From: Utricularia gibba
Lineage: Eukaryota; Streptophyta; Magnoliopsida; Lamiales; Lentibulariaceae
Direction of reading: 5' to 3'
NCBI GenBank assembly: GCA_002189035.1
Contig: CM007990.1
Span: 1,612,001-1,676,000, forward strand
DNA length: 64,000 nucleotides
In this document: positions 62,808 to 64,000 of the stretch, piece by piece
Layout: each line of letters starts with the position of its first letter
Numbering within the stretch: position 1 is the first letter of the stretch
Made by a program: the position numbers and the translations under genes
Notes under the pieces: model-generated
Told to the model about the DNA's origin: nothing
The model's input: only the letters and a program-made list of their open reading frames with translations
Databases searched by the model: none

Positions 62808-64000
62808 ATGGGGAACAAACGAGTAGATCTGGACGGAAATGCCATAAATCCGATGACGATATGCATGATCGGCGCCGGAGGATTCATCGGCTCGCACCTC
62901 TGTGAGAAGCTGATGCACGAGACTCCACACAAGGTGCTGGCGGTGGACGTTTACAGCGACAAGATTAAGCATCTACTGGAACCAGCCTCGCTGCCTTGGG
63001 CTGATCGTATACAGTTCTACCGTATCAATATTAAGAGTGACTCTCGCCTTGAAGGCCTCATTCGCATGGCGGATCTTGTAATTCTTCTTGCTATTTGTTG
63101 CTTTGCATTTCACTGCGTATATGGCTTGATCTGGGCTCTGCGGTTTTCTTTTTCGTTTGATGCTGCAAAATTGGTAGATTGAAGTGAAAATGATGTGTGT
63201 TTAGGTTAGATCTTGATGACTCTCCGCGGATCTGAAGCTTATATTTCACTAGAAACTCTAGACTAGGTGGTTGCCCTAAGTTTACGCTATTTCTTTGTAG
63301 AATAGCTGCCTATTCACATATCTTCTATTCATTGTTTTTTTCACTGCTTCCGGTACAATCATCGTTTGCTTCTTTAGCACAAGAATTTTCATTAGTCAAG
63401 CTATCTATTTCTTTGTTGTGTAGACCATAAATCTTGCGGCTATTTGCACTCCAGCAGACTACAACACTCGTCCTCTAGACACGATTTATAGCAATTTCAT
63501 TGATGCTCTCCCTGTGGTAAGTTATCACGTTTTTTTTATGCTGTATTCCTGGTTCTTGATGTTTCTTGTCAGCATGTTTCGTGTAGTATAGTCTCTTGAA
63601 GTTGACTGATCTCCGTTTAGGTCAAATACTGTTCAGAGAATGGAAGACGGCTGATACATTTCTCCACCTGTGAAGTTTACGGGAAAACCATCGGCTCCTT
63701 TTTACCAAATGATAGTCCATTACGCCAGGTGAACCATGATTTCCATCTTTCCTAAGTGCATTTTAAAAGGGAGATTTTTTGATGAATGATCTAATAAAGG
63801 AGTGCTGATGTAGCCAGCTCCATCAATTGGCCTTTTTGAGAGAATCTTCCGTTGTTTTATGTTTGTGTTTCTAGACCTGAACGGCCGTATGCCTATTTTT
63901 ATCAGGATCCGGCGTATTATGTTCTCAAGGAAGATGCATCGCCATGCATATTTGGACCTATCGAGAAGCAGAGGTGGTCATATGCATGTGCAAAGCAGTT
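62808..64000 (+). CDS. AXS: UDP-D-apiose/UDP-D-xylose synthase, 5' part (cut by window end)
   Basis: Four exons are visible: 62808-63077, 63424-63516, 63621-63728 and 63906 to the window end (incomplete), giving 157 residues of an expected 390 or so. The NAD-binding motif GAGGFIG spans residues 22-28 in a start typical of the family (MGNKRVDLDGNAINPMTICM). Later blocks are INLAAICTPADYNTRPLDTI, HFSTCEVYGKTIGSFLP and the SDR active-site motif YACAK near the edge. The enzyme is cytosolic and converts UDP-glucuronate to UDP-apiose and UDP-xylose. These are precursors of rhamnogalacturonan II and other wall sugars. Introns are GT-AG and all frames are intact. Confidence 0.96.

Overview
This window is nuclear DNA of a flowering plant. 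It is AT-rich, and nearly all genes are split by short GT-AG introns. The families are plant ones: an R2R3-MYB, tau-class glutathione transferases, DUF1635, GH79 heparanase-like, UDP-apiose/xylose synthase. The DNA between genes holds decayed Copia, hAT, MULE and Harbinger-type remnants. The modest GC of the coding exons argues against a grass; the species cannot be named from the sequence.

Layout. 1-1.1 kb: edge of a Copia element on the minus strand (LTR, primer binding site, broken gag). 2.4-3.2 kb: internally deleted hAT. 7.9-8.7 kb: R2R3-MYB of the RAX/MYB36-like group (minus). 11.2-12.5 kb: gag and Harbinger-ORF1-like remnants. 15.6-16.4 and 19.1-19.9 kb: tandem pair of tau GST genes (minus), each with an as-1-like promoter element. 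22.5-23.0 kb: DUF1635 protein (plus). 23.8-29.1 kb: DNA ligase 1 in 17 exons (minus). 31.3-33.8 kb: GH79 heparanase-like glucuronidase in 9 exons (plus). 34.4-39.9 kb: VPS41 in 19 exons (plus). 42.2-43.9 kb: dead MULE transposase (minus). 45.0-47.2 and 50.2-52.6 kb: tandem pair of S28 Pro-X carboxypeptidase-like genes, 9 exons each (minus). 52.6-59.4 kb: long gene-free stretch with palindromes and a MITE-like element. 59.4-62.2 kb: secreted, probably GPI-anchored pepsin-like aspartic protease in 10 exons (plus). 62.8 kb to the end: first four exons of UDP-D-apiose/UDP-D-xylose synthase (plus).

The genes are unrelated neighbours and do not form one pathway. Loose themes: cell wall and secretion (GH79, aspartic protease, AXS), vacuole (VPS41, S28 peptidases), DNA maintenance (LIG1), stress detoxification (GST pair).

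I found no clearly new biological system. The most informative signal is technical: four otherwise perfect gene models carry six frameshifts in total, and every one is explained by a G/C run that is one base too short. This looks like homopolymer under-calling in the assembly more than pseudogene formation. Other points worth checking are the dual start codons of DNA ligase 1, a hairpin just upstream of the MYB start codon, a minisatellite in the promoter of one peptidase gene, a MITE-like element next to a perfect GC-rich hairpin, and a cluster of palindromes in the large intergenic region.
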